Positions 53,547-63,422 of a stretch of DNA of 64,000 nucleotides are shown here, piece by piece (the stretch's first letter is position 1; every line of letters begins with the position of its first letter). The notes under the pieces were generated by a model that did not search any database, had not been told where the DNA came from, and worked only from the letters and a program-made list of their open reading frames with translations. The DNA is from Rippkaea orientalis PCC 8801. GTDB taxonomy: Bacteria > Cyanobacteriota > Cyanobacteriia > Cyanobacteriales > Microcystaceae. Location: the NCBI RefSeq assembly GCF_000021805.1, contig NC_011726.1, positions 4,434,097 through 4,498,096 on the forward strand, given 5' to 3'. A program made the position numbers and the translations under genes.

Positions 53547-55424
53547 ATGTCATCAAAAAAAACCTTACAAACCACCATTCCCAGTCTAGGAAGACTTGTT
53601 ACCCGTTTTTTTCCCTATTTACAACAACAAAAGTCCTGGTTAGGGTTAGCCATGCTTGCCATTACCGCAGATGTGGTCTTACGCATCCTTGAACCCTGGC
53701 CGTTGAAATTGATTTTTGATTATGTCCTGCTGAAAAATGAGCCCCCATTGCCCTTTTTTGCGCCCCTATCTCCCTTAACCTTATTAACCCTGTGTATCCT
53801 AGGAATAGTAGCCATGACGGGTTTAAGGGCATTTTCCGCTTATTGGAGTACCGTTTCCTTAGCGATCGCCAGTAGTCGGGTCATGATTCAAGTCAGGGAT
53901 CAACTCTACCGTCACTTACAACAACTTTCCTTAACCTATCATCATCAGTCCAGAAGTGGGGATCTCATCGTCAGAATTAGCAGTGATACCAGTCGTCTCC
54001 AAGAAATTCTAATTACTGCAACCCTTCCCCTCATCGTCAGTTTAATGACATTATTAGGGACAGTAGGGGTCATGTTTTGGGTAGATCGAGATTTAACCCT
54101 TCTGTCTTTGCTAACCTTTCCCCTGTTCATCCTTGCCTCTCAACGCTTGAGTCAACGTATTCGTCTTGCATCGGTCAAACAACGTCAAGAAGAGGGGTTT
54201 GTCGCGGCCACTGCCTCAGAAGCATTAGGCGCAATTAAGCTAATTCAAGCCCTATCCTTAGAAAATGCTTTTGCTGAGGTCTTTTCACAGCAAAATCAAC
54301 GGAGTTTACAGCAAAGCGTCCATACTCAACAGTTATCAGCCTCGTTAGAACGAGTCGTTGATGGTATTATTGCCTTGGGAATGGCTATGGTTCTCTGGTA
54401 TGGGTCTTGGTTAGTCTTACGAGATGCCTTGACACCAGGGGATGTTATTGTATTTTTAACCTACCTTAAAAATAGCTTTAAACCGATTCAAAATTTTGCC
54501 AAATATACAGGACGCTTAGCGAAAGCGGCTGCATCAGGGGAACGCATTTTAAACATTTTAGATGAAACCCCACAAATTCAAGATTTACCCCAGGCTATTG
54601 TTGCCCCGACACTGACAAGAACCCTCCAATTTAAACAAGTGAGTTTTGGCTATTCTGCTTCCCAAAATATTCTAAAAGAGATTAATTTCACCGTTAAATC
54701 CGGTCAATTTGTTGCCATTGTTGGACAGTCGGGGAGTGGAAAATCAACCCTCATGAGTTTATTATTACGACTGTATGATCCGATGTCTGGCAGTATTTTA
54801 ATGGATGGTCAAGATATTCGTCACTATACCTTAAATTCTTGGCGTTCTCAAATTAGTGTTGTTTTGCAAGAAAGCCTTTTATTTGCAGCAACTATTAAGG
54901 AAAATATTGCCTATGGTATGGTTAGTGTAACCGACGAAGAAATTATCGCTGCCGCGAAGTTAGCCAATGCCCATGATTTTATCGAAAAATTACCCCAAAA
55001 GTATGATACTGTCATTGGCGAAAGAGGAGCAACCTTATCAGGGGGACAACGACAAAGAATTGCTATTGCTAGGGCAGCCATTCGACAAACCCCTATTTTA
55101 ATTTTAGATGAACCAACAACAGGATTAGATCAAGAAAATGCACAAGTTGTCATCGAAGCATTACAAAGATTAGCCCATCAAAGAACCACCTTTTTAATTA
55201 CCCATGATCTGACGTTAGCAACCCAAGCAGATGTTATTTTATACCTAGAAAATGGGAAAATTTTAGAACAAGGAACCCATTGGGAATTACTCCAACAAAA
55301 AGGACGTTATGCTCAATTGTATAGTATTCAATGTCAAAAAGAGTCGGAGGTAATTTATCTCCCTTCAGGAGAGGAGACTGCGAACAGAGAACAGCTAATA
55401 GGCAATGGTTTTAGGCACTTTTAA
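53547..55424 (+). CDS. ABC exporter (fused membrane and ATPase domains)
   Basis: The 625-residue MsbA/LmrA-type half transporter has a six-helix exporter domain (about 25-320) and an ATPase domain (about 345-590): Walker A GQSGSGKST, Q-loop, signature LSGGQRQR, Walker B ILILDEPTTGLD and switch His in LITHDL. It probably flips a lipid-linked or small glycoside product made by the neighbouring enzymes. The C-terminal extension of about 30 residues is variable. It ends with a 20-base overlap with the earliest possible start of the kinase gene. Confidence 0.9.
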   Translation: MSSKKTLQTTIPSLGRLVTRFFPYLQQQKSWLGLAMLAITADVVLRILEPWPLKLIFDYVLLKNEPPLPFFAPLSPLTLLTLCILGIVAMTGLRAFSAYWSTVSLAIASSRVMIQVRDQLYRHLQQLSLTYHHQSRSGDLIVRISSDTSRLQEILITATLPLIVSLMTLLGTVGVMFWVDRDLTLLSLLTFPLFILASQRLSQRIRLASVKQRQEEGFVAATASEALGAIKLIQALSLENAFAEVFSQQNQRSLQQSVHTQQLSASLERVVDGIIALGMAMVLWYGSWLVLRDALTPGDVIVFLTYLKNSFKPIQNFAKYTGRLAKAAASGERILNILDETPQIQDLPQAIVAPTLTRTLQFKQVSFGYSASQNILKEINFTVKSGQFVAIVGQSGSGKSTLMSLLLRLYDPMSGSILMDGQDIRHYTLNSWRSQISVVLQESLLFAATIKENIAYGMVSVTDEEIIAAAKLANAHDFIEKLPQKYDTVIGERGATLSGGQRQRIAIARAAIRQTPILILDEPTTGLDQENAQVVIEALQRLAHQRTTFLITHDLTLATQADVILYLENGKILEQGTHWELLQQKGRYAQLYSIQCQKESEVIYLPSGEETANREQLIGNGFRHF

Positions 55425-55479
55425 AAGTCAAGCTATTGTGCATTTATTCTTCCTGACCTACTTAGATAAATTGAAACTG

Positions 55480-56475
55480 ATGAATAATTTAGTCAAAGAT
55501 CCTTTTAATCTACTTTCTGATCCTAATTTAGCCTTTCTTGGTGATGCTTTATCCCCTGATAAAGTCGAACAAATGTTTAAACAATTTTATCCATGGTTGG
55601 TTAAAAATAGTTCCATCTGTTCAATTGAAGTTATTCGTTATAAACCTCAAAAACGCTGTTTAATTGAATATAGCTTTCAGGGAAAAAATAAGATCAGTTT
55701 TCTGGGAAAAGTCCGCTTTAAAGGAACCGATACTAATAGTTATTATCTGCAACAGTATCTCTGGCAAAATGGCTTTAATGATCAGAGTCTTGATCATGTT
55801 TCTGTTCCTGAACCTGTGGCAATTTTTCCTCAGTGGAAAATGTGGCTACAGCGTAAAGTTCCTGGGGTAATGGCTACTGATTTATTAACCACATCTGAGG
55901 GGATAAATATTGCTCCTAAAATTGCCTACACTGCCCATAAATTACATCAATTGAGAAGAGAGTCAAAGCGTTATCATAGAATTGCTGATGAACTGGATAT
56001 ATTACACCAAAAATTACCCATGGTCAGTCAATTATATCCCCATTGGCAAACGCGAATTAATCGAATTTTGCAAGAGTGCGATCGCCTAGTTAAAAATTTA
56101 CCTTCCCTTCCTCCTCTTGGGATTCATCGAGATTTTTATCCCGATCAAATTATCATCAATGGTTCCCGTGTTTATTTACTCGATCTAGATTTATATTGTC
56201 ATGGTGATCCCAGTCTAGATATTGGTAATTTTCTTGCCCATATAACCGAGTATAGTTTACGAACTTTAGGTCATTTTGCAGCCCTAAAACAACAAGAAAT
56301 TGCTTTAGAAAACGAATTTATTAAATTAGCGGGAGAACACACAAGAGAACCGATTAAAATCTATAAACTTTTAACCTTAGTTCGTCATATCTTTTTAAGT
56401 ACTCAATTTCCTGAACGATCAATTTATACAGAGGCTTTAATGCAATTATCTGAAGAACAATTGATAAATATTTAA
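55480..56475 (+). CDS. APH-family phosphotransferase
   Basis: ATG at 55480 (MNNLVKDPFN) gives 331 residues. An in-frame ATG 75 bases upstream would overlap the exporter and lacks a ribosome site. It has the aminoglycoside/choline kinase fold: GIHRDFYPDQ (catalytic Brenner loop with HxDxxxxN-like residues), LLDLDLYCHGDP (metal-binding Asp of the DFG-like element) and DIGNFLAHI. The N-terminal ATP loop is weakly recognisable. It probably phosphorylates a sugar, lipid or other metabolite in the cluster; resistance to aminoglycosides is possible but not indicated. Confidence 0.75.
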   Translation: MNNLVKDPFNLLSDPNLAFLGDALSPDKVEQMFKQFYPWLVKNSSICSIEVIRYKPQKRCLIEYSFQGKNKISFLGKVRFKGTDTNSYYLQQYLWQNGFNDQSLDHVSVPEPVAIFPQWKMWLQRKVPGVMATDLLTTSEGINIAPKIAYTAHKLHQLRRESKRYHRIADELDILHQKLPMVSQLYPHWQTRINRILQECDRLVKNLPSLPPLGIHRDFYPDQIIINGSRVYLLDLDLYCHGDPSLDIGNFLAHITEYSLRTLGHFAALKQQEIALENEFIKLAGEHTREPIKIYKLLTLVRHIFLSTQFPERSIYTEALMQLSEEQLINI

Positions 56476-56476
56476 G

Positions 56477-56516
56477 GAAACCCAACAGGGGATAGATAAA
56501 GCTTTTGTTGGGTTTC
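56477..56516. terminator. GTTGGGTTTC hairpin between convergent genes (family D)
   Basis: GAAACCCAAC (56477-56486) pairs perfectly with GTTGGGTTTC (56507-56516). It lies two bases after the kinase stop and 22 bases before the end of the Crp gene, so it may end both transcripts. Confidence 0.7.
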
Positions 56517-56538
56517 AGTTTTGTGGGATTAAGAGAAT

Positions 56539-57261
56539 TTAGACTGTGCTGTCTTTAAAATCTAACAAACGATGGTATTCTTGCCGAACAATCCCATAGC
56601 ATTCGCAGGATGCGGCTTTTAAACCCTCTCGATTGGTAATGGTAATCCATCCGCGACGGTAACGAATTAACCCTGAATTTTGCAAAAAGCCCGCAGCAAC
56701 TGTCACTCCTGCGCGACGAATGCCTAGCATATTGGAAATCGTTTCGTGAGTTAGGTAAAATTTATCTTGGTTCAGACAATCTTGAACTGACAGCAACCAC
56801 CGAGCTAATCGTTGATCGATATTGTGATGACGATTACAGATTGCTGTCTGGGAAACCTGGGTTAATAAGGCTTGGGTATAGGCAAGTAATCGCCGAGAGA
56901 TTTCTCCCCCTCGTTGCAATTCCTCCTTAATGACTTGAGTTGGGAGTTTCTTGGCACTACCTGCAATCTGAACAACCGCACGATGAGGACTACTCTGACC
57001 CCCCAAAAAGACAGGATAACCGACTACCCCTTCATGACCAACCAACCCAATTTCCATCATGGAATCACCGTCTACAGAGGAAATGAGAGTAACTAACCCC
57101 TGTTCAGGAAAATAGATCTCTTGTATTGGTTCATTTTCAGGATACAGAATCTGTCCCACATCCAGAGTCACGTCTTCTACATGGGATTTAATCCTTTCGT
57201 AGTCCGCAGGAGGTAGGGAGCCTAATAACTGGTTAATCGACAATGTATTTTCTATTGACAT
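56539..57261 (-). CDS. Crp/Fnr-family transcription regulator
   Basis: The ATG at 57261 (MSIENTLSIN) gives 240 residues; an ATG six codons upstream would add six. The protein has a cyclic-nucleotide-type sensor fold (about 15-130, YPENEPIQEIYFPEQGLVTL) and a C-terminal winged helix (about 165-225, THETISNMLGIRRAGVTVAA), then CECYGIVRQEY. No iron-sulfur Cys cluster or clear cAMP phosphate-binding RXE motif is seen, so the ligand is unknown. This is a single gene convergent with the kinase. Confidence 0.85.
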   Translation of the reverse strand: MSIENTLSINQLLGSLPPADYERIKSHVEDVTLDVGQILYPENEPIQEIYFPEQGLVTLISSVDGDSMMEIGLVGHEGVVGYPVFLGGQSSPHRAVVQIAGSAKKLPTQVIKEELQRGGEISRRLLAYTQALLTQVSQTAICNRHHNIDQRLARWLLSVQDCLNQDKFYLTHETISNMLGIRRAGVTVAAGFLQNSGLIRYRRGWITITNREGLKAASCECYGIVRQEYHRLLDFKDSTV

Positions 57262-57715
57262 AGTAAGGTAATAAGCCATAATTTAAGATGAAAGCTTATT
57301 AGCCTGAAAGTTAGGGAACTTAGAACTGGCTAATGCAAATTTTGCACCCACTAGCTTACCATTATTTTCTGATATATTTTCTTGATGCAAAAATATTTCA
57401 AAATCATTTCTTGGTGGGTCAAATCGATTCAATCAGACAAAATTGACTAGGTAAGTACGTCAAGGTTCAAAGCTAAGGGATATTATTCAGTCGTTTTCTC
57501 CTTAGAAGTATCTAGAGATAAATGTAGGGTTTTTATATCAGAGACTTTTCCGTCATGCTACAACCCTTTGTGTATTAACCATTATACAATAATGTACTCA
57601 AATTTAATGATGGGATACCATCAAGATCTTGGCAAAATTCCCTAAAAACTGGGTAAAAATCCTATCAGTCCTGCCAATTGAGCCAATTACTGACTAAGGC
57701 TTCATGAAAAAGTCA

Positions 57716-57740
57716 GGGTAGGGTGGGTTATACCCACCAA
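57716..57740. repeat. Family A palindrome (degenerate)
   Basis: GGTGGG and CCCACC flank TTATA. This is another copy of the dispersed GTAGGGTGGG element. Confidence 0.5.
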
Positions 57741-57819
57741 ACAGCTAAAATCGACATCAAACAATGGTTGTAGATGATACTCACCAAGTTAAATTGAGAA
57801 AAATTTCCTAGGGTTACTT

Positions 57820-57868
57820 CCCCTGTGAACAAAACTATGTTAAAATAACTTAACAGTAAAACAAGGGG
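57820..57868 (+). promoter_or_regulatory. Nested inverted repeats in the rimO upstream region
   Basis: CCCCTGT (57820-57826) faces ACAAGGGG (57861-57868) and GTTAA (57839-57843) faces TTAAC (57850-57854), forming a two-step imperfect hairpin. TAAAAT at 57841 could be a -10 box for rimO. Function is unproven. Confidence 0.35.
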
Positions 57869-57969
57869 CAAACCAACACTGACCTCAGACCCTAGCCATC
57901 AGGCTACACAGAAGGATTAGCATGGTTAATCGCCCTAGTGGACAATAAGGGGTAAAACCAAAATTATTC

Positions 57970-59319
57970 ATGGGCAATAAGCCAACCATTGCAATTTCTC
58001 ATCTCGGTTGTGAGAAGAATCGTATCGACTCTGAACATATGCTAGGCTTGTTAGCAGAGGCTGGCTATCAAATCGACGGTAACGAAGAATTAGCCGATTA
58101 TGTAATCGTCAACACCTGTAGTTTTATTCAAGAAGCACGCCAAGAATCCGTCCGTACCTTAGTTGAGTTGGCCGAAGCCAACAAGAAAATCATCATTTCT
58201 GGCTGCATGGCTCAACATTTCCAAGAGGAATTACTCGAAGAATTGCCCGAAGCCGTTGCTATTGTAGGTACAGGAGACTATCAAACCATCGTTGATGTTG
58301 TTCAACGGGTGGAAAACGGAGAACGGGTTAAAGCGATTTCAACCACACCGACCTTTATCGCCGATGAAAGCATTCCGCGTTACCGTACTACCACCGAAGG
58401 AGTTGCCTACCTGCGGGTGGCTGAAGGGTGTGATTATCGCTGTGCCTTTTGTATTATTCCCCATTTAAGGGGCAATCAGCGATCGCGTTCTATCGAATCC
58501 ATTGTTACGGAAGCCCAACAACTAGCGGATCAGGGAGTACAAGAATTAATTCTAATTTCCCAAATTACCACTAATTACGGCTTAGATCTCTATGGAGAAC
58601 CAAAACTCGCCGAATTACTACGGGAATTGGGAAAAGTTGACATCCCTTGGGTTCGCATTCACTATGCCTATCCGACGGGACTAACGTCTCCCATCATTGC
58701 TGCCATTCGGGAGACTCCTAACGTTTTACCCTACCTCGACTTACCCTTGCAACATTCCCATCCCCAGATTCTCAAAACCATGAATCGTCCTTGGCAGGGA
58801 CAGGTGAACGATAGCATCATTGAACGCATCAAAGAAGCCATTCCCGAAGCCGTTTTGAGAACCACCTTTATTGTCGGGTTTCCAGGAGAAACCGAGGAAC
58901 ATTTTGACCATTTAGTCAATTTTGTCCAGCGACACGAATTTGATCATGTGGGAGTCTTTACCTTTTCTGCCGAAGAAGAAACCCCGGCCTACCAGATGTC
59001 CCCTCAAGTCCCTCCGGACATTGCCCAAGAACGGCGCAATCTTTTAATGGAAGTACAACAGCCAATTTCTATCAAAAAAAATCAAAATTGTATCGGGCAA
59101 ACTGTACCAGTGTTAATCGAACAAGAAAACCCCCAAACCGGCCAACTGATTGGTCGTTCCCCACGGTTTGCGCCCGAAGTTGACGGTCTTGTTTACGTTC
59201 AAGGAGAAGCCCCATTAAATACCATTGTTCCTGTGCAAATTACCCATGCTGATGTTTATGATCTTTATGGAAAAACGAACCTCAAAAATGATACAGCCTT
59301 CGGTGAAACCTTGAATTAA
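57970..59319 (+). CDS. rimO: Ribosomal protein S12 methylthiotransferase RimO
   Basis: The 449-residue radical-SAM protein has an N-terminal UPF0004 domain with C14, C50 and C79 ([27 protein letters not shown]), a radical SAM centre with the CxxxCxxC motif in [15 protein letters not shown], and a C-terminal TRAM domain. It beta-methylthiolates Asp88 of S12. In Synechocystis this gene lies in an operon with crhR, and the same order is seen here. Confidence 0.95.
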   Translation: MGNKPTIAISHLGCEKNRIDSEHMLGLLAEAGYQIDGNEELADYVIVNTCSFIQEARQESVRTLVELAEANKKIIISGCMAQHFQEELLEELPEAVAIVGTGDYQTIVDVVQRVENGERVKAISTTPTFIADESIPRYRTTTEGVAYLRVAEGCDYRCAFCIIPHLRGNQRSRSIESIVTEAQQLADQGVQELILISQITTNYGLDLYGEPKLAELLRELGKVDIPWVRIHYAYPTGLTSPIIAAIRETPNVLPYLDLPLQHSHPQILKTMNRPWQGQVNDSIIERIKEAIPEAVLRTTFIVGFPGETEEHFDHLVNFVQRHEFDHVGVFTFSAEEETPAYQMSPQVPPDIAQERRNLLMEVQQPISIKKNQNCIGQTVPVLIEQENPQTGQLIGRSPRFAPEVDGLVYVQGEAPLNTIVPVQITHADVYDLYGKTNLKNDTAFGETLN

Positions 59320-59446
59320 AACAAGACAGAGCCGTGTTAGCCTAATGTCAAATCATTAGCCAATTGTCTAACTCGCTGATCTCAATCCTACAGGTAAACC
59401 CTTTACCTCAATAACGCTCAAAGTAACTTACCAATCAACATTCCTT

Positions 59447-60904
59447 ATGACCATTTCTTTCCAAAGCTTAGGACTCTCTGAAACCCGCGCCAACCAATTA
59501 GAAGCGATCGGCTTTACCAGTCCTACTGAAATTCAACAAAAAGCCATTCCTTTACTTTTAGAAGGCCATGATATTTTAGGTCAATCCCAAACAGGAACGG
59601 GAAAAACTGCAGCCTATTCGTTACCTATTCTTGAACAAGTTGATGTCAAAAATCCCAACGTACAAGCCCTTATTTTAACCCCCACCCGCGAGTTAGCCCA
59701 ACAAGTAGCCCTCGCCCTCAAAGATTTCTCCACTGAACGCCGACTCTACATCTTAACGGTTTATGGTGGTCAATCCATTGAAAGACAAATCCGCAGTTTA
59801 GAACGGGGTGTGCAAATTGTTGTTGGAACCCCCGGACGGGTTATCGATCTATTAGACCGCAAAAAACTCAGCTTCGAGGGCTTACGTTGGGCAGTCCTTG
59901 ATGAAGCCGATGAAATGCTGAGTATGGGCTTTATCGACGATGTGAAGAAGATCCTCAAACAAACCCCCGACACCCGTAGTACGGCTTGTTTTTCTGCCAC
60001 CATGCCCCGCGAAATTCGGGAATTGGTCAACCAGTTCCTCAAATCTCCCGTTACCGTTGCAGTAGAACAGCCCCAGGCAGCCCCATCAAAAATTGAGCAG
60101 CATCTTTATAACGTTCCCCGTGGTTGGTCAAAACTCAAAGCCCTACAGCCTATTTTAGAACTTGAAGCCCCCGAATCAGCCATTATTTTTGTCCGGACAA
60201 AACAGACGGCGGCGGAATTAACCTGCAAGTTACAAGAAGCCGGGCAGAGTGTGGATGAATATCACGGCAATTTGAGTCAATCTCAACGGGAACGCCTAGT
60301 TTATCGCTTCCGTGAAGGCAAAATTAAGCTGGTGGTAGCAACGGATATTGCAGCGCGGGGGTTAGACGTGGAAAATTTAAGCCACGTCATTAACTACGAC
60401 TTACCCGATAATGCAGAAACCTATATTCACCGCATTGGACGGACTGGACGCGCGGGTAAAACGGGAACGGCGATCTCTTTGGTGGAACCGATTGATCGTC
60501 GCATGATCAAGCAAATTGAACGTAAATTACGCCAGCAACTGGAAATTTGTCAGATTCCTAGTCGTTCCCAAGTGGAGTCGAAGCGACTTGAAAAATTACA
60601 ACGCCAGATTCAAGAATCCTTAGCCGGAGAACGGATGGCTTCTTTCTTGCCCATCGTCCGAGAATTGAGTGCGGAATATGATCCTCAAGCGATCGCAGCC
60701 GCAGCCCTTCAGATGGTTTACGATCAAGATTGTCCCAACTGGATGAAAACTGACTGGGAAGTGCCTGAAGCAAGCGTACCCAAACCCGTTATTAAGCGCA
60801 AACCGTCTCCTAATAATAATGGTGGTAAATACAACCGTCGCAGTCAAGCTCCTCAACGGTCTGGTGGTTCTGATCGCAAGGTAGTCACCCATAATCACAA
60901 TTAA
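59447..60904 (+). CDS. crhR: DEAD-box RNA helicase CrhR
   Basis: The 485-residue helicase has the Q motif (FTSPTEIQQKAIP), Walker A QTGTGKT, TPTRELAQQ, DEAD as LDEADEML, SAT, and motifs V/VI (VATDIAARGLDVE, HRIGRTGRAG). The C-terminal extension (about 365-485) is basic, ending in a His/Asn-rich tail. The length and pairing with rimO match the cold-inducible CrhR of Synechocystis, which unwinds and anneals RNA. A 127-base gap follows rimO, so an own promoter is possible. Confidence 0.9.
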   Translation: MTISFQSLGLSETRANQLEAIGFTSPTEIQQKAIPLLLEGHDILGQSQTGTGKTAAYSLPILEQVDVKNPNVQALILTPTRELAQQVALALKDFSTERRLYILTVYGGQSIERQIRSLERGVQIVVGTPGRVIDLLDRKKLSFEGLRWAVLDEADEMLSMGFIDDVKKILKQTPDTRSTACFSATMPREIRELVNQFLKSPVTVAVEQPQAAPSKIEQHLYNVPRGWSKLKALQPILELEAPESAIIFVRTKQTAAELTCKLQEAGQSVDEYHGNLSQSQRERLVYRFREGKIKLVVATDIAARGLDVENLSHVINYDLPDNAETYIHRIGRTGRAGKTGTAISLVEPIDRRMIKQIERKLRQQLEICQIPSRSQVESKRLEKLQRQIQESLAGERMASFLPIVRELSAEYDPQAIAAAALQMVYDQDCPNWMKTDWEVPEASVPKPVIKRKPSPNNNGGKYNRRSQAPQRSGGSDRKVVTHNHN

Positions 60905-60934
60905 AGCTGATTAATGGCTTCAGTATAGATAATA

Positions 60935-60976
60935 GAAAAACCCTGACGATACGCAAGTTGAGTTAGGGTTTTTCAC
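60935..60976 (+). terminator. Rho-independent terminator of crhR
   Basis: GAAAAACCCT (60935-60944) pairs with AGGGTTTTTC (60965-60974), about 20 bases loop. It lies 31 bases after crhR. Confidence 0.8.
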
Positions 60977-61412
60977 TAAAGGGAATAGCAAACGATATAT
61001 TATCTCAAATCCGGCTATGATAGGCGATGATCAAGAATCCTAGGAGTAGGGTCAATTCATGAATTGACCCTACGGATATTGTTCTAATTAAACTAGATTT
61101 TGTATTTAGTTACAATCTCCTCAAGTAACAGAAAAAGTTTAAGATCTTAGTAATTCTTGGATTATTTTACTAATATTAATCAACCCTAAAGCAATTTTCA
61201 ATTTTTAATCTTGGACAATAGCTTGTTACAAGAGGGAAATATGTAGATTTTAAAAGTAATTATATAAGTTTTTACCAGTCGCTTGAGGAATCTTTAATAA
61301 GGTAAAAAATTTAATTTTAAAATCAATATTTATAGGTGACTTTGATCACCACTTTCTGATTATATCTAAACTAACATAGCTTTAGTAAAATCAAAATAAG
61401 AGAGGTTAATTA
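60977..61412. other. Gap between crhR terminator and the hypothetical gene
   Basis: The stretch contains one 28-base perfect palindrome (61046-61073). The rest is AT-rich upstream DNA for the gene at 61413. No other feature was recognised. Confidence 0.55.
61046..61073. repeat. Perfect 28-bp palindrome
   Basis: GTAGGGTCAATTCA (61046-61059) is exactly mirrored by TGAATTGACCCTAC (61060-61073) with no spacer. It shares the GTAGGGT edge with the family A elements. Confidence 0.85.
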
Positions 61413-61862
61413 ATGTTAGTTCTTAATTCAGACCAAGTTAAATATTGTCAAGTAGTATCTACAAATTCTGACATTCCTCAAGTGCTAGAAGCCATCTATT
61501 ATCAAGAAAAATTTTTTATTAAAGGAAAAAGTTTTTCTTTAAATACTGACTCAAAAGCTTTTAAAAAAATGTATAATACTTTAGAGATTAAGCAAAAAAT
61601 AGCGGTATTTGTCAAATATTCATCCCAATTAACAGTATATTATTTTAACCCAAACGTAACCTGGATACCATCAATAAACCTAGACAATTACGACAAGGAA
61701 GAATGTAACCAACCTCAGTTGTCTTGGGTTTTAAAACTAAGACAAAAATTTAGCAAAGAGATTAGTCTATTCAAGTCTAACAATCAAAACCCTGTCAACT
61801 GTGTATGCCGTAATCAGGATTGGGTGGTGGTCTCAACAAGTCACTCCTCCAATAAACATTAA
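61413..61862 (+). CDS. Hypothetical protein
   Basis: The 149-residue protein starts at an ATG after AGAGAGGT. It is rich in Lys, Asn and Ser. The middle (KQKIAVFVKYSSQLTVYYFN) is beta-rich, and three Cys occur in the second half (EECNQ and CVCRNQDW). No membrane helix, signal or known domain is recognised. It is isolated between long non-coding gaps. Confidence 0.55.
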   Translation: MLVLNSDQVKYCQVVSTNSDIPQVLEAIYYQEKFFIKGKSFSLNTDSKAFKKMYNTLEIKQKIAVFVKYSSQLTVYYFNPNVTWIPSINLDNYDKEECNQPQLSWVLKLRQKFSKEISLFKSNNQNPVNCVCRNQDWVVVSTSHSSNKH

Positions 61863-62322
61863 CTTTGTAGTCAATCTGGTTGATAGTAAGTCCCAATGAT
61901 TTGTCAAAAAAACGATAAAAGTTTGACATAGATAAAAAAGTCTTATATCTTTTCCTCTTCTTGCCTGTTACTTGTTTCTTTTGTCTAAAATGAAGAGATT
62001 GAGTTGTATCACTTCAATAGGTAGGCATGATCAAAACAACAATCCTGTGAGATGGGCAATGCTCACAATAACTCTCTTCTGTCATTTTAGGAGATTTTCA
62101 TGAACAATGGTCAAAAAATAACTGAGCAATAAATACAACTATTCCTTCTTGTCAAAACAATCAATTAAAATGATGGGAATAGGGAAAACAGAATTGAGAA
62201 GTCAAGCTTAATCAATATTACGATAGTATAATTTCAACTACTGTTACTTTGATACTCAAAGACAGTTTGGAATCTATTGACTAATTTTGGAAACTTTTAT
62301 TATTGATTTGAGGAAGTTGATC
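61863..62322. other. 460-bp gap upstream of the rhodanese gene
   Basis: AT-rich DNA with one degenerate family A hairpin (62047-62066, GTGAGATGGGC / GCTCAC). No other feature recognised. Confidence 0.5.
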
Positions 62323-63288
62323 ATGAAGATTCCCCTTTTTAAGCAATTGTCAGAGCGCAAATATTGGCAGTCAAAGGCATTATTTTTCGTTTCTGCAATC
62401 GTTATTGCACTGATTATTCCCCTATTGTCGATTTATCCGTCTACGGCTAATACAGCTTCTAAGGTTCAATTTGTGCCGCCATCTTGGGTTGCTCAAGTCA
62501 AGAGTGATAGCGATATCCGTATTCTGGATGTACGCACTAACCCCTTAGATTACATTGCAGGACATATTCCCAATGCTGTACATATTGCTGATCCGACTTT
62601 TCGCGGTCCTAATGGGTTGCTGCCTGTACAATATTGGCAAAACGACAAATTACAATCCCTGTTTACCGAAGCGGGTGTAACCGATAAAACTAAAGTATTG
62701 GTCTATGCCGATGGTAGAGAGGTACTAGGGGCGACGATGGTTGCCTATCTGTTAGAACGTACCGGCCATCCCAATGTAACCGTGTTAGATGGAGGATTTG
62801 CTGGCTATAAAGCGGCACAATTGCCCGTGGCTAAGGAATTTCCTAAATATAAGCCAGGAAAGTTCACCATCAAAGATGATCCTTCGGTTCGTGTTACCTT
62901 AGAGCAAGTTAAACAAGCCATTGGTAAACCTGGAGTCGTCTTTATTGATCCTCGTCCCCCTGAATTGTTTTCCGGTGAACAGCAAATCTGGGTACGCAAT
63001 GGTCATATTCCAGGGGCAAAAAATATCCCTTGGGGAACCTTTACGGTGGGAGAATCGAATTTCCATCAATTGAAGCCCCTCGATGAAATTAAACAACTTT
63101 TAGCTCAACGGGGGATTACTCCTGACCAGGATATCATTGTTACTTGCAGTACGGGACGGGAAGCCACCTTACAGTATCACGTCCTTAAACATCTATTAGG
63201 CTATCCCAAGGTTAGAGTGTATGAAGGATCTTGGACAGAGTATTCATCTTATCCAGATCTCCCCATTGAAACCGGAAAAGGGAGCTAA
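62323..63288 (+). CDS. Two-domain rhodanese (sulfurtransferase) with N-terminal membrane anchor
   Basis: The ATG at 62323 follows GAGGAAG, giving 321 residues; a TTG 12 codons upstream is less likely. An N-terminal helix (about 19-40) with TANTA after it indicates export or anchoring. Domain 1 (about 60-170) has ILDVRTNPLDYIAG and YADGR, with D130 where the catalytic Cys would be, so it is inactive. Domain 2 (about 185-310) has the active Cys C275 in TCSTGRE. This is the standard arrangement of thiosulfate/mercaptopyruvate sulfurtransferases. It precedes a YeeE-type sulfur transporter gene. Confidence 0.9.
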   Translation: MKIPLFKQLSERKYWQSKALFFVSAIVIALIIPLLSIYPSTANTASKVQFVPPSWVAQVKSDSDIRILDVRTNPLDYIAGHIPNAVHIADPTFRGPNGLLPVQYWQNDKLQSLFTEAGVTDKTKVLVYADGREVLGATMVAYLLERTGHPNVTVLDGGFAGYKAAQLPVAKEFPKYKPGKFTIKDDPSVRVTLEQVKQAIGKPGVVFIDPRPPELFSGEQQIWVRNGHIPGAKNIPWGTFTVGESNFHQLKPLDEIKQLLAQRGITPDQDIIVTCSTGREATLQYHVLKHLLGYPKVRVYEGSWTEYSSYPDLPIETGKGS

Positions 63289-63422
63289 AATAACCCATAG
63301 TCTCTTTCTATCTTGTTGAGTTTCCGTTTTGTGATGGGACAATCCTAGGGGTCAATGACGGTTGACCCCTCACTAACAAGATATCTATCAGTTTTGATCA
63401 GGTTCTGGAGTGTTTTTAACCG

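Larger units (their letters stand above)
57280..57969. other. 690-bp intergenic region upstream of rimO
   Basis: The region separates the divergent Crp and rimO genes. It holds a family A palindrome (57716-57740) and a nested hairpin (57820-57868). Otherwise it is AT-rich with no open frame. Confidence 0.55.

Noticed and set aside
55480-56475. Aminoglycoside resistance gene
   Set aside because: The APH fold is shared by many metabolite kinases, and the glycosyltransferase/exporter context points to biosynthesis; resistance cannot be claimed.
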